64,000 nt of DNA, from assembly GCA_014650415.1 (NCBI GenBank), contig BMUX01000006.1, forward strand, positions 124,001 to 188,000, in the 5' to 3' direction. Below, piece after piece: positions 34,948-43,443 of this stretch. Under the pieces are notes generated by a model. That model was not told where the DNA came from. It was given only the letters and a program-made list of their open reading frames with translations, and did no database searches. The position numbers and the translations under genes are program-made. The DNA comes from Streptomyces spiroverticillatus (GTDB lineage Bacteria; Actinomycetota; Actinomycetes; Streptomycetales; Streptomycetaceae). Position 1 is the first letter of the stretch, and every line of letters begins with the position of its first letter.

Positions 34948-36510
34948 TTACGAAGAGGTGCGGGCGCGGCGCTCGCGTTCGGCGTGCGCGGAGGACAGCA
35001 GGATCGTGTTCCAGTAGTCGATCCGGTCCTGGCGGGCCCGCTCCCAGCGGCCAAGCCCGAAGCAGTCCTCAAGGAGCAGGTAGAGGAGCGACTTGAGCAT
35101 CGGGGCGTCGTTGGAGCCGCCCCGGCGGCCGTCGTTGAAGTCCTCGCGGAAGGCCTTGTTGAGGAGGATCGCGTTGTTCTCGCGGTCCAGGTCGAAGAAG
35201 ACGTCGTCGGGGAGCGCCGACCAGGTGAAGGCGATGGGCTCTTCGCCCGGCTTCTCGGGCAGCTCCTCCTTGATGACCCGCTTGATCTTCGGGTCCAGGC
35301 CCTTGCCGGGGGCGGTCACCGGTTTGCGTACGATCTCGGTCCGCTTCGCCCCGTCGCGGTACGCGGCCTCGGCGTCGGCGAGGTACCCGTGGAAGGTGGT
35401 GCCGCTCGCCGCCTCCGCCTTGTCGAGGCCCAGGGTGAACGCGGGCGTGACCGTCACGCCCTCCTTCTTCACGTCGAGGCTGAAGACGTCATGGGGTACG
35501 GAGGGGAGATCGACCGCGATACGAGCCAGCGCGAGGTGGCCTTCGGGGCTGCGCAGGCCGTTCCAGCCGCCCGCCTGGACGAGACGGTCGTTGCGGTAGA
35601 AGTAGAAGCCCTGCCGTTCGTTGAGCGGGCCGATCTGGCGGAAACCCGCCTGCTTGGACTTGGCCGGCCAGATGTGCGCCGTCAGCTCCACATCCCCGAC
35701 GCCCTCCACCGGAGCCGTGATCGCCAGCGGGTACCCGGCCTTGCCCGGCACCTTGTAGCCGAAGGGGTCCAGGGCCTCCACCGCGATGTGGTCCAGCTCC
35801 TCGCCGAGCGAGCCCCGTACGCCGCCGGTGGCGCTCACGTCCCACACCGCGATGTCCAGCTTCAGGCCCTGCTGGAGGAACCGGTGCAGGTAGAGACCGA
35901 GGTGGGTTTCCAGCCGGGCGATCGCCTTGGACAGGTACTGGTCGCTCTGACCGCGCGCGACCGTATCGAAGTCGCTCACCCGGTCCCAGCGCACGACCGT
36001 GCCCTGCCACTCGATGATCCCGTCGTAACGGTCGACGAGGTCCTGGGCGTACCGCGGATCGACGGTGTCGCAGCGGAAGCTGTCCTCGATGCCCTCGGCG
36101 GTGAGGCGGCGGCCCGCCGCGCGGCTGCGCCGGGTGCGGCTGACGACGGTGAGCGAGCCCGCGCGCGACAGGGACGCGGCCTTGAGGCCCGTGCCGTACA
36201 TGCCGAGCGCTCCGTCGCCGTACTCGCGGCGCCTGCCCACCGTCATCGCGGCGTCCAGGGACGCGTCGTCCATGCCGCGGCCGTTGTCGATGATGAGGAG
36301 CGTGAGGATGCGTTCGGCGTCGCGCAGGAAGTGCACGACGATCTTGTCCGCGCCTGCGTCGATCGAGTTGTCGATCAGGTCCGCGACGGCCACCTCGAAC
36401 CCGTAGCCCTGACTCCGCAGCGCCTTGCCGTATCCGGCGTCGGGCGGCAGGTGGGTGCTGCCGGTGGTCGGGACGTCGTACTGCCAGTCGGCACCGGACT
36501 CGTAGGGCAT
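34948..36510 (-). CDS. MutL/MORC-like GHKL ATPase of defence operon
   Basis: 520 aa. The N-terminal ATPase shows DLIDNSIDAGA (44-54, N box), IIDNGRGMDD (73-82, G1) and GMYGTGLKAAS (103-113, G2), the Hsp90/MutL/MORC type. A transducer domain and a long C-terminal part with FYFYRNDRLVQAGGW and FSLDVKKEGV follow. Bacterial homologues sit in restriction operons beside Z1 ATPases (Iyer, Abhiman and Aravind 2008, MutL/MORC). ATG at 36510 after GAGGA. First gene of the run; a relatively AT-rich stretch before it (36560-36600) probably holds the promoter. Confidence 0.9.
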   Translation of the reverse strand: MPYESGADWQYDVPTTGSTHLPPDAGYGKALRSQGYGFEVAVADLIDNSIDAGADKIVVHFLRDAERILTLLIIDNGRGMDDASLDAAMTVGRRREYGDGALGMYGTGLKAASLSRAGSLTVVSRTRRSRAAGRRLTAEGIEDSFRCDTVDPRYAQDLVDRYDGIIEWQGTVVRWDRVSDFDTVARGQSDQYLSKAIARLETHLGLYLHRFLQQGLKLDIAVWDVSATGGVRGSLGEELDHIAVEALDPFGYKVPGKAGYPLAITAPVEGVGDVELTAHIWPAKSKQAGFRQIGPLNERQGFYFYRNDRLVQAGGWNGLRSPEGHLALARIAVDLPSVPHDVFSLDVKKEGVTVTPAFTLGLDKAEAASGTTFHGYLADAEAAYRDGAKRTEIVRKPVTAPGKGLDPKIKRVIKEELPEKPGEEPIAFTWSALPDDVFFDLDRENNAILLNKAFREDFNDGRRGGSNDAPMLKSLLYLLLEDCFGLGRWERARQDRIDYWNTILLSSAHAERERRARTSS

Positions 36511-36599
36511 GGCAATTCCTCGCGCACACAGGACATGGCCATGCGTGGGGGAGGCGGCCAGTCAGACAGGTCAAAAGTTGATTGTGAAGTTACTGCAAA

Positions 36600-36622
36600 G
36601 ACCTCCTGTAGGGCAGGAGGTC
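36600..36622 (-). terminator. Hairpin terminator after SEC-C gene
   Basis: A 9-bp stem GACCTCCTG/CAGGAGGTC with a 5-base loop, followed on the reverse strand by TTTGCAG. It lies 57 bases past the SEC-C stop and 90 bases before the defence operon, separating the two same-strand units. Confidence 0.78.
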
Positions 36623-36679
36623 CTTGAGTTCTGTCCGAAAGGCCCAGGGTCGTGAGTACCGGCGTCAGGAGGGCTGGGG

Positions 36680-37699
36680 TCAGGCCGCGTCCGGTGTCCC
36701 GTGGCACTCCCGGTACGTGTTGCCCGAGCCGCACCAGCACGCGGTGGTGGCCGTCGGGGGCCACGGGACCGCTCGGCCGCGAGCCGCGAGGGTGGTGGCG
36801 TATTCGGCGAGGAGGGAGGGGGAGTCGGGGGAGGTGCGTTCGGAGGCGGCGAAGGCTTCGTAGGAGGGGATGGAGCCCGTGACGACGCCGAGGTTGGGGG
36901 TGCCGGCCGAGGCGAGTTCGCGGAGGGAGGACTCGAGGGAGGCGAGGTGCTCGGCGTGGGTGGTCGGGTATTCGGTGGCCAGGGTGGGGTGGGTGGAGAG
37001 GAGTTCGGTGTACTCCGTGGCGGGCCAGTGCAGCAGGGCCACCGGGAACGGGCGGGAGAGGGCCGCGCGGTAGGAGCCCAGTTCGGCCTGGAGGCGGGTG
37101 ATCTCGGCGCGCAGTTCGGCCGGGTCCGAGGAGCCGAGGGCCCACAGGCGCTTCGGGTCGTGGAGTTCGTCCAGGGTGACCGGGCCCGGGTTGACCGTGT
37201 CCGCGAGCGCGTCCCAGCTGTCGTGGGCCTTGCCCAGCATCCGGCGTACGCGGTGGCGGCCCGTGAGGAGGGGGCGGGTCGCGTACGGGACTTCCTCGGC
37301 GGGGTCGACGAGGAGGGTGAGGGCGGTCGTGTATGCGTCGTGGGCCTGGGGGAGTTCGTCGTGGTTCTCCAGGGCCTCGGCGAGGACGACCCAGGGCTGC
37401 GGGGTGCGGGGGGCGCTGGTGCGGATGCCGTCGATGATCGCGCGGGCCTCGGCCTCGTGGCCGTACTCCCACAGGTTGGCCGCCTTGAGGGCCTTGATGA
37501 GCGGGGTGCTCTCCGGGGTGGGCGCGGTGAGGAGCTGGTCGTAGAGGGTGGCGGCGCGGGCGCGGTCGCCGGCGAGTTCGAGGTGGGCCGCCGCTTGGAG
37601 GAGGAGCGGCTCCTGGTCCTCGGGGTACTGCGCCGCGGTGCGCAGCAGACGCTCGGCTTCGGTCGTGTGGTCGGCGGGCGAAGGCGTGTCGGGGCGCAT
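36680..37699 (-). CDS. TPR-like protein with C-terminal SEC-C zinc motif
   Basis: 339 aa. The N-terminal half has tetratricopeptide-like helix pairs (AERLLRTAAQYPEDQEPLLL, GDRARAATLYDQLL, GHEAEARAIIDGI, ELPQAHDAYTTAL). The extreme C-terminus CWCGSGNTYRECHG is a SEC-C metal-binding motif of the kind that ends SecA. The ATG at 37699 was chosen; the frame runs on upstream as Pro-rich low-complexity sequence. Function unknown; SEC-C proteins often act as adaptors. Divergent from the sortase region. Confidence 0.85.
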   Translation of the reverse strand: MRPDTPSPADHTTEAERLLRTAAQYPEDQEPLLLQAAAHLELAGDRARAATLYDQLLTAPTPESTPLIKALKAANLWEYGHEAEARAIIDGIRTSAPRTPQPWVVLAEALENHDELPQAHDAYTTALTLLVDPAEEVPYATRPLLTGRHRVRRMLGKAHDSWDALADTVNPGPVTLDELHDPKRLWALGSSDPAELRAEITRLQAELGSYRAALSRPFPVALLHWPATEYTELLSTHPTLATEYPTTHAEHLASLESSLRELASAGTPNLGVVTGSIPSYEAFAASERTSPDSPSLLAEYATTLAARGRAVPWPPTATTACWCGSGNTYRECHGTPDAA

Positions 37700-38117
37700 G
37701 GGGGACACCGTACTGCGGTAGGGGGCGCGGGTGAGAGGGAGCTGCGGGGCCGGGTTCGGGGCGCGGTCCGGGGCGGGGGTGGGGGTGTGCATGCCGGGAG
37801 CGTTCCCCGGTGGGGAGGCGGGGGAACGTGGTGTTCGGGGTGGTGAGTTGAGGGGGTGGGGGCTATCTTGCGGGCGCTTGGGGTGGGGAGGGGGTTCGTG
37901 TTCGCGTACGGGGTCTTTCGTTTCGCGTACGGGTTCGTGTACGGGCTTCTCCTTCGGTACGGGGATGGGCTCGGCCCTCGTGGAGGGGCGGGGCCGGGGC
38001 GCGGGTGAGCCGGGACCGGGAGGTGGCGGGGTGCGGGTGCGGAGGCTGGAGCGGGGGCGGCCGGAGTCGGGGGTGCGGGTGGGGAAAGGGGCCGCCCGGC
38101 GGCGAGGAGGCCGCCCT
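37700..38117. other. 418-base low-complexity stretch, possible extended sortase N-terminus
   Basis: Both strands are open here but with poor codon character. Short imperfect repeats of the type TTCGCGTACGGG / TTCGTGTACGGG occur at about 37897-37964. On the plus strand an in-frame extension of the sortase would give a Gly/Arg-rich leader; on the minus strand the SEC-C frame gives a Pro/Lys/Glu-rich one. No start on either strand here has a good ribosome site, so neither is called. Confidence 0.4.
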
Positions 38118-39020
38118 GTGCCCACCCGTGCCGCCCCCTGGGCGGCCCTGTTGCCCACAGTGCTACGGCGGAGAGCGCTGCCCACAGGGCTGGGGCGGAA
38201 GCCGCCGCCCGCCGGGCTGAGGCAGTGGCCCCCCGCCCCCCGTCGCCGCACCCGCCTCGCCCGGTGGCTGTGGGGTGCGGCCGAGGGCGTCGTCACCCTG
38301 GGGGTCGTGCTGCTCCTCCTCGTCGTGCACCAGGTGTGGTGGACCAACCGGGAGGCCCGGGCCGGCGCCGAGGAGACCGTACGGTCCCTCGTGCGGGAGT
38401 GGGAGGACCCCGGCGGCGGGGAGGCGGCCCCGGGGGACCCGGGAGGCGCGGAGCTCCAGGAAGTCCCCGGAGAGGACCTCTCCGGGGAACCGAAGCCCAG
38501 CGGTGACCGACCCACCCCCCGCCCCCGCCCCATCGGCAAGATCCCCCCGCCCCCCGCCCAGCCCCGCTGGAACCAGGCGTACGCCGTGATCCGCATCCCG
38601 AAGATCGGCGTCGTCGCCCCCGTCGCCCAGGGCGTCGGCAAGCGCGGGGTGCTCGACAAGGGGTACGTCGGGCACTACCCCGGCACCGCCGCCCCCGGCC
38701 GCGCCGGGAACTTCGCGCTCGCCGGGCACCGCAACACCCACGGCGAGCCCTTCCGGTACATCAACCGGCTGGGGAAGGGGGACGAGGTCGTCGTCGAGAC
38801 ACGGGCGGCGGTGTACACGTACGTCGTCAGCGGCGGCGTCCCGCAGACCTCCCCCCGGGACGTCGGCGTCATCGACCCCGTGCCGCGCAGCGCCGTGCAC
38901 CCCGGCCGGGGCTTCGGCGCGCCCGGCTACTACCTCACCCTCACCACCTGCACCCCCGAGTTCACCTCGACGTACCGGCTGGTGATCTGGGCGACGTTGG
39001 CCAGGATGGCGCCCAAGTAG
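38118..39020 (+). CDS. Class E sortase
   Basis: 300 aa from a GTG preceded by GAGGAGG at seven bases. A basic leader, one membrane anchor (51-72, WGAAEGVVTLGVVLLLLVVH), an acidic Pro-rich stalk, then the sortase barrel: AVIRIPKIGVVAPVAQGV, GHYPGTAAPGRAGNFALAGHR with catalytic His204, LTLTTCTP with Cys278, and STYRLVIWA with Arg287. Class E sortases anchor LAXTG-bearing proteins such as chaplins to the wall. No LAXTG protein is nearby. The start is not certain, as the frame is open further upstream. Confidence 0.88.
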   Translation: MPTRAAPWAALLPTVLRRRALPTGLGRKPPPAGLRQWPPAPRRRTRLARWLWGAAEGVVTLGVVLLLLVVHQVWWTNREARAGAEETVRSLVREWEDPGGGEAAPGDPGGAELQEVPGEDLSGEPKPSGDRPTPRPRPIGKIPPPPAQPRWNQAYAVIRIPKIGVVAPVAQGVGKRGVLDKGYVGHYPGTAAPGRAGNFALAGHRNTHGEPFRYINRLGKGDEVVVETRAAVYTYVVSGGVPQTSPRDVGVIDPVPRSAVHPGRGFGAPGYYLTLTTCTPEFTSTYRLVIWATLARMAPK

Positions 39021-39028
39021 GGGCTAGG

Positions 39029-39271
39029 GTGCCCCGCGTGGCGAGTGATGATCATCCTGAAGAGGCCCCCTCGGGCAGCGGGCGCAGGCGGCGGCCGCAG
39101 CTGCTGTGGCTGGTCGTGCCGTACGTCCTGTACCTCGGCGCCCTGCCGCTCGTGAACCGGGTGCAGCCCGTCGTCCTCGGGCTGCCGTTCCTGTTCGTAT
39201 GGCTGCTGGGGGCGACGCTGCTCACGCCCGTCGCCGTGTGGCTGACCTGGCGGGGGGACCACAGGCGATGA
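39029..39271 (+). CDS. DUF3311 small membrane protein
   Basis: 80 aa with two membrane segments (LLWLVVPYVLYLGALPLVN and LGLPFLFVWLLGATLLTPVAVWL) and a basic N-terminus. DUF3311 proteins are encoded directly before sodium:solute symporters; here the stop overlaps the next start (ATGA). It is probably an accessory subunit of that transporter. GTG at 39029 or at 39038. Confidence 0.9.
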   Translation: MPRVASDDHPEEAPSGSGRRRRPQLLWLVVPYVLYLGALPLVNRVQPVVLGLPFLFVWLLGATLLTPVAVWLTWRGDHRR

Positions 39272-40782
39272 GTTCCGCAGCGGTGGCGACGTCCATCTTA
39301 GGTGTCTTCATGGTCGCGACGGTCGGGCTCGGGCTGCTCGCCATGCGCGGGCGCGGCGGCGGTCAGGGCGGGCTCGCCGAGTGGTCGGTGGGCGGGCGCA
39401 GTCTCGGGGCCGTCTTTATCTGGGTGTTGATGGCCGGGGAGGGATATACGAGTTTCAGTTATCTCGGTGCGGCGGGGTGGGGGTACAACTACGGGGCCCC
39501 GGTGTTGTATGTCGTGGCGTACATGTCCTGCGGTTACGCGGTGGGTTATGTCGTCGGGCCGATGCTCTGGGCGTACGCGCGCAAGCATTCCCTCGTCGGC
39601 ATCACGGACATGGTGGCCCACCGGTACGGGAAGAAATGGGCCGGGGCGGTCGTCGCGATTCTCGCCTCCGTCTTCCTGCTTCCGTACATCCAGTTGCAGA
39701 TCACCGGGATGGGGGTGGTCGTGTCGACGATTTCGTACGGTGCCATCAGCCTCAACTGGGCCTATTTCATCGGGTTTGCGGTCACTGTCGGATTCGTGGT
39801 CGTGAGTGGGCTGCGGGGGAGTGCCTGGGTTTCCGTGCTGAAGGACCTGCTGGTGATTCTCACCCTCGGGTTCCTGGCCGTCTACGTACCCCTGCACTAT
39901 TTCGGCGGGTACGAGAACTTCCTCGACCGGGTCGTGACCGAGAAGGCGGAATGGCTGACCTTCCCCGGGCACGGGGAGAGCGGATTCGGGCAGTGGTGGT
40001 TCATTACTACTTCCTTCCTGAATTCACTGACGGTGGTCATTTTCCCGACGACGGTGGCCGGATACCTCGGCGCGAAGTCCGCCGACGGGCTCCGGCGGAA
40101 CGCCATGTGGCTGCCCGCCTACAACGTCCTCCTCTTCGTGCCCATGCTGCTCGGCCTCGCCGCCCTCTTCGTCGTCCCCGGCCTGACCGGCGCCGACTCC
40201 AACCTCGCCCTCTTCAAACTCGTCGTGGACTCGCTGCCCGCCTGGCTGGTGGGCGTCGTCGGGGTCGCCGCAGCGCTCTCGTCGATCGTGCCCATGGCGG
40301 TGTTCATGCTGGTCATCGGCACGATGTGGGGGCGCAGCGTGCTCGGGCTCGTGCCCCGGTGGCGGGGGCGCGAGAAGGCCGCCTCGCAGGTCGTGGTGGT
40401 CGTGGCCGGGGCCCTCGCGCTCGTCCTCACCTACACCGCGCCCAACACACTCGTACGGCTCTCGCTCATCTCGTACGAAGGCATGGCCCAGCTCCTGCCC
40501 ATGCTGCTGCTGGGGCTGGTGTGGCGGAAGCTCACCCTCGCCGGGGCGCTCAGCGGGCTCGTGGTGGGTGTGGGGGTGGTGTGCGCGCTCGTGTTCACCG
40601 GGAACGATCCGCTCTGGGGGACCAATGCGGGAATTGTGGCCCTCGCACTCAACCTCCTGGTCGCTCTCGGCGTCTCCTGGGGTGGGCCCGCCGAGAACGA
40701 CGACCGGCCCGACGACCAGGTCCTCGCCCGCGACCCGCTGAGCGAGCCCCTGGCCAAGGGTGCCGAAACCGTGGCACGCTGA
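39268..40782 (+). CDS. Sodium:solute symporter family transporter (monocarboxylate type)
   Basis: 504 aa, about 13 membrane segments. LAEWSVGGRSLGAVFIWVLMAGEGYTSFSYLGAAGWGYNYG near the N-terminus and the length fit the SSS family. The pairing with DUF3311 points to the MctP-like monocarboxylate branch (lactate, pyruvate, acetate), which is inference. ATG at 39268 overlaps the DUF3311 stop; longer frames upstream are antisense or shifted. Confidence 0.9.
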   Translation: MSSAAVATSILGVFMVATVGLGLLAMRGRGGGQGGLAEWSVGGRSLGAVFIWVLMAGEGYTSFSYLGAAGWGYNYGAPVLYVVAYMSCGYAVGYVVGPMLWAYARKHSLVGITDMVAHRYGKKWAGAVVAILASVFLLPYIQLQITGMGVVVSTISYGAISLNWAYFIGFAVTVGFVVVSGLRGSAWVSVLKDLLVILTLGFLAVYVPLHYFGGYENFLDRVVTEKAEWLTFPGHGESGFGQWWFITTSFLNSLTVVIFPTTVAGYLGAKSADGLRRNAMWLPAYNVLLFVPMLLGLAALFVVPGLTGADSNLALFKLVVDSLPAWLVGVVGVAAALSSIVPMAVFMLVIGTMWGRSVLGLVPRWRGREKAASQVVVVVAGALALVLTYTAPNTLVRLSLISYEGMAQLLPMLLLGLVWRKLTLAGALSGLVVGVGVVCALVFTGNDPLWGTNAGIVALALNLLVALGVSWGGPAENDDRPDDQVLARDPLSEPLAKGAETVAR

Positions 40783-40811
40783 ACTGCGACGAGCGAGAAG
40801 GAGGGGTGGGT

Positions 40812-41123
40812 GTGATCGGGAACGTGGCACGTGCGCGCTATGCGCTGCTGATGTTCTTCCTGCTCGCCCAGGTCCTCTTCGACCTCGGCGGCTTCGGCTT
40901 CGCGGGCGCCGTCGCGCTCGCCGCCACCGCCACCGCCGGGGCCGCGCTCATCGCGTGCGCGCTCCTCGCCGGGCGTGCGGCCCCTGCCGTACCGCGTACG
41001 AAGGTACGTACGGCCCTGCGCGACCGGGAACGGCGCACCGCCTTCCTCGCCCAACGAGACCCCGACGCGGCGGGCCGGCCCCGCCCCAGGGCACCCGGGC
41101 AGCTGTCTCCGACGGCCGCGTAG
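40812..41123 (+). CDS. DUF6412-like small membrane protein
   Basis: 103 aa. Two membrane segments (YALLMFFLLAQVLFDLGGFGF and AVALAATATAGAALIACALLAG) are followed by a basic tail rich in Arg and Pro. GGAGG lies seven bases before the GTG at 40812. The sequence resembles proteins annotated DUF6412 that lie next to YidC genes in Streptomyces, as I recall; function unknown. It lies between the symporter and the YidC gene in the same direction. Confidence 0.72.
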   Translation: MIGNVARARYALLMFFLLAQVLFDLGGFGFAGAVALAATATAGAALIACALLAGRAAPAVPRTKVRTALRDRERRTAFLAQRDPDAAGRPRPRAPGQLSPTAA

Positions 41124-41237
41124 GGGACTCGTACACCTGCTGCTTGATCCTTGAGAGCCCCTCGTGGGTCGTCTGCCGATGCGCTTTTCCGCGCCTTCTT
41201 CCTTTCGGTATGACGAGACCCCCGGAGGGCTCTTTCC

Positions 41238-41987
41238 GTGTTTTCCCTTTTCGCTTCTCTCGTCGAGCTGCTCGCTCGCGCTCTTGAACCCGTGTTCGCC
41301 GTATCGGCCACGGCCGCCGCCATCGTCGTCTTTACGATGCTGGTGCGCATCGCCTTCCATCCGCTGGCCCGTGCCGCCGTACGCGGCGAAAAGGCGCGGC
41401 AGGCACTCGCCCCGCAACTCGCCGCGCTGCGGAAGAAGCACGCGAAGAATCCGGAGCGGATGCAGAAGGAGATTCTCGCGCTGCACGCCGAGGCGAAGGT
41501 GTCGCCGTTCTCCGGAATGCTGCCGATGCTGGTGCAGTTGCCGGTCTTCTTCGTCATGTATCACGTCTTCTCGTCGGCGAAGGTCGGCGGGGAAGTGAAC
41601 GAACTGCTCGGGCACCGGCTCTTCGCGGCGCCGCTCGGGTCGCGGTGGAGCGATGCGCTGGGCGACGGTGGTGTTTTTGGTGCGCAGGGGCTCGTATATC
41701 TGGGTCTTTTCGCGCTCATCGCGGGTGTCGCGACGTGGTCGTTCCGGCGGGCGCGGCGGAATGCTGCGGCTTCGGAATTCGCGTCGGTGGCGAACGGGGT
41801 GCCGGGTGGTTCGGGGCTGTTCAAGTGGCTGCCGCTGCTGTCGTTCGGGACGATCGTCACGGCGGCGGTCGTGCCGCTGGCGGCCGGGCTGTACCTGGTG
41901 ACGACCACCGCGTGGACGGTTGCGGAGCGGGCGTGGTTGCAGCGGGAGCGGCCGGAGAAGGCGGGGGAGGTTGTTCCGGCCGGGTAA
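41238..41987 (+). CDS. YidC/Oxa1 family membrane protein insertase, short paralogue
   Basis: 249 aa. Membrane insertase core: AIVVFTMLVRIAFHPLARAAVRGEKARQAL with the conserved hydrophilic-groove Arg, the charged coiled region LAALRKKHAKNPERMQKEIL, then GMLPMLVQLPVFFVMYHVF. Total length is short compared with the main actinobacterial YidC (about 400 aa), lacking the large C-terminal tail. This suggests a second, accessory insertase. GTG start with GGAGG about nine bases upstream. Confidence 0.88.
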   Translation: MFSLFASLVELLARALEPVFAVSATAAAIVVFTMLVRIAFHPLARAAVRGEKARQALAPQLAALRKKHAKNPERMQKEILALHAEAKVSPFSGMLPMLVQLPVFFVMYHVFSSAKVGGEVNELLGHRLFAAPLGSRWSDALGDGGVFGAQGLVYLGLFALIAGVATWSFRRARRNAAASEFASVANGVPGGSGLFKWLPLLSFGTIVTAAVVPLAAGLYLVTTTAWTVAERAWLQRERPEKAGEVVPAG

Positions 41988-42149
41988 GGCGGGGTTCGGG
42001 TCCTATGGGCGGTCCGGTCCAGTTGGTGAACGCGGGCTTGCGGAGCGGGCCCCGACCTTGGACGATCGAACAATTCTCCGGTGGCCGGGCCGCGGCGCAT
42101 GTGCGCGGTCGGGTTGGGCGCGACCTTCGACCACAAGGAGATCGTCAGT

Positions 42150-43010
42150 ATGAAGCTGCTGCGTGTGGGGCCCGTCGGTGCGGAACGTCCGGCGTTGCTC
42201 GACGAGGACGGCGTGACCGTACGCGACCTGTCCGGGGTCGTGACGGAGATCGACGGTGCCCTGCTCGCCGACTCCGCCGCCCTGGACCGGGTGCGGGAGG
42301 CGGCACGGGCGGGCACCCTGCCCGTGCTGGACACGGGGGGCCTGCGGATCGGGGCGCCGCTGGCGCGGATCGGCAAGGTCGTGTGCGTCGGGCTGAACTA
42401 CTTCGACCACGCGAAGGAGGTCGGGGCGGCGATCCCCGAGGAGCCGATCCTGTTCCTCAAGGCCCCCGACACGGTCGTCGGCCCGAACGACACCGTGCTG
42501 GTCCCGCGCGGGAGCGTGAAGACCGACTGGGAGGTCGAGCTCGCGATCGTCATCGGGCGGACCGCGCGGTACGTGGAGAGCGCGGAGGCCGGACTGTCGT
42601 ACGTCGCCGGGTACGCGACCTCGCACGACGTCTCCGAGCGGGAGTGGCAGATCGAGCGGGGCGGCACCTGGGACAAGGGCAAGAACTGCGAGACGTTCAA
42701 CCCGTTGGGGCCGTGGCTGGTGACCGCCGACGAGGTGCCGGACCCGCAGGCTCTCGCGGTACGGCTGTGGGTGAACGGGGAGCTGAAGCAGGACGGGACG
42801 ACGGCGGAGCAGATCTTCGGGGTGGGGGAGGTGGTGCGGTACGTGTCCCAGTTCATGACCCTGTACCCCGGCGATGTGATCAACACGGGGACGCCGGCGG
42901 GGGTGGCGATGGGGCAGCCGGCCCCGAAGCCCTTCCTGCGGGTGGGGGATGTGGTGGAGCTGGAGGTGGAGGGGCTCGGCCGCCAGCGCCAGGAGCTGAA
43001 GGGGGCGTAG
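42150..43010 (+). CDS. Fumarylacetoacetate hydrolase family protein
   Basis: 286 aa cytosolic. A small N-terminal domain precedes the FAH fold: GLNYFDHAKEVG (81-92), EEPILFLKAPDTVVGPND, the metal-binding WEVELAIVIGR (Glu128, Glu130) and TSHDVSEREWQ (Asp160). The close GDVINTGTPAGVAMG is typical. Family enzymes cleave C-C bonds in 2-oxo acids or decarboxylate or hydrate them, mostly in aromatic or sugar catabolism; the substrate is not clear. ATG with AAGGAG nine bases upstream. Confidence 0.9.
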   Translation: MKLLRVGPVGAERPALLDEDGVTVRDLSGVVTEIDGALLADSAALDRVREAARAGTLPVLDTGGLRIGAPLARIGKVVCVGLNYFDHAKEVGAAIPEEPILFLKAPDTVVGPNDTVLVPRGSVKTDWEVELAIVIGRTARYVESAEAGLSYVAGYATSHDVSEREWQIERGGTWDKGKNCETFNPLGPWLVTADEVPDPQALAVRLWVNGELKQDGTTAEQIFGVGEVVRYVSQFMTLYPGDVINTGTPAGVAMGQPAPKPFLRVGDVVELEVEGLGRQRQELKGA

Positions 43011-43072
43011 GGGGCCTTCTCCGCCCCGCCTCGGGCGCCGGGAGCACCCTCCCCTTTCCCTCCCACTCTCGT

Positions 43073-43130
43073 CCCCTTGGGCGGCGGGGCCGCCCCCCGG
43101 GGGCGGGACGGGCGGGCAAGGGGGCGGCCC
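43073..43130 (+). repeat. G/C-rich interspersed repeat, copy 2
   Basis: 58-base direct copy of the block at 19597-19653 with one extra C. It lies just downstream of the FAH gene. Similarity continues more weakly on both sides. Together with the next repeat it fills the 433-base gene-free gap 43011-43443. Confidence 0.75.
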
Positions 43131-43260
43131 CTCCCGCTCCGGGCCCACCCCGGCACCGGCCCCGCCCGCACCTTGCACGCCGGGTGCGCGCAGCCACAGG
43201 GCCCTCGGGGCGCTTCCCCGTGCCGGGTAGGTGAAGCTCCGGCCCGCTGGGCCAAGAGGG

Positions 43261-43339
43261 CCCCAGCCCCGCCCCTTCACCTAAAGCGCTCGGCCGCGCG
43301 GCTGGGTGGGTGGTTGCTCGCGCAGTTCCCCGCGCCCCT
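43261..43339 (-). repeat. Interspersed two-block intergenic repeat, copy 2
   Basis: Inverted copy of the two blocks at 1778-1869: the 21-mer at 43261-43281 and the 22-mer at 43318-43339, with a shorter spacer (36 versus 49 bases). The end of the second block, CGCGCCCCTGAAAGGGGC, recurs as CGCGCCCCTGAAGGGGC near 43417-43433 and can form a small hairpin. Confidence 0.75.
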
Positions 43340-43443
43340 GAAAGGGGCACGGGAAGGGGGCGGCCCGCACGGGCAGGGCGCGCCCGCGTGGCGGAGCCGC
43401 ACAGCGGCAGCCCCGCGCCCCTGAAGGGGCACGGCACAGTGCG

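Noticed and set aside
36680..38659. 659-codon reading of the SEC-C gene extending over the sortase region
   Set aside because: The part upstream of the ATG at 37699 is low-complexity and overlaps a confidently identified sortase on the other strand.
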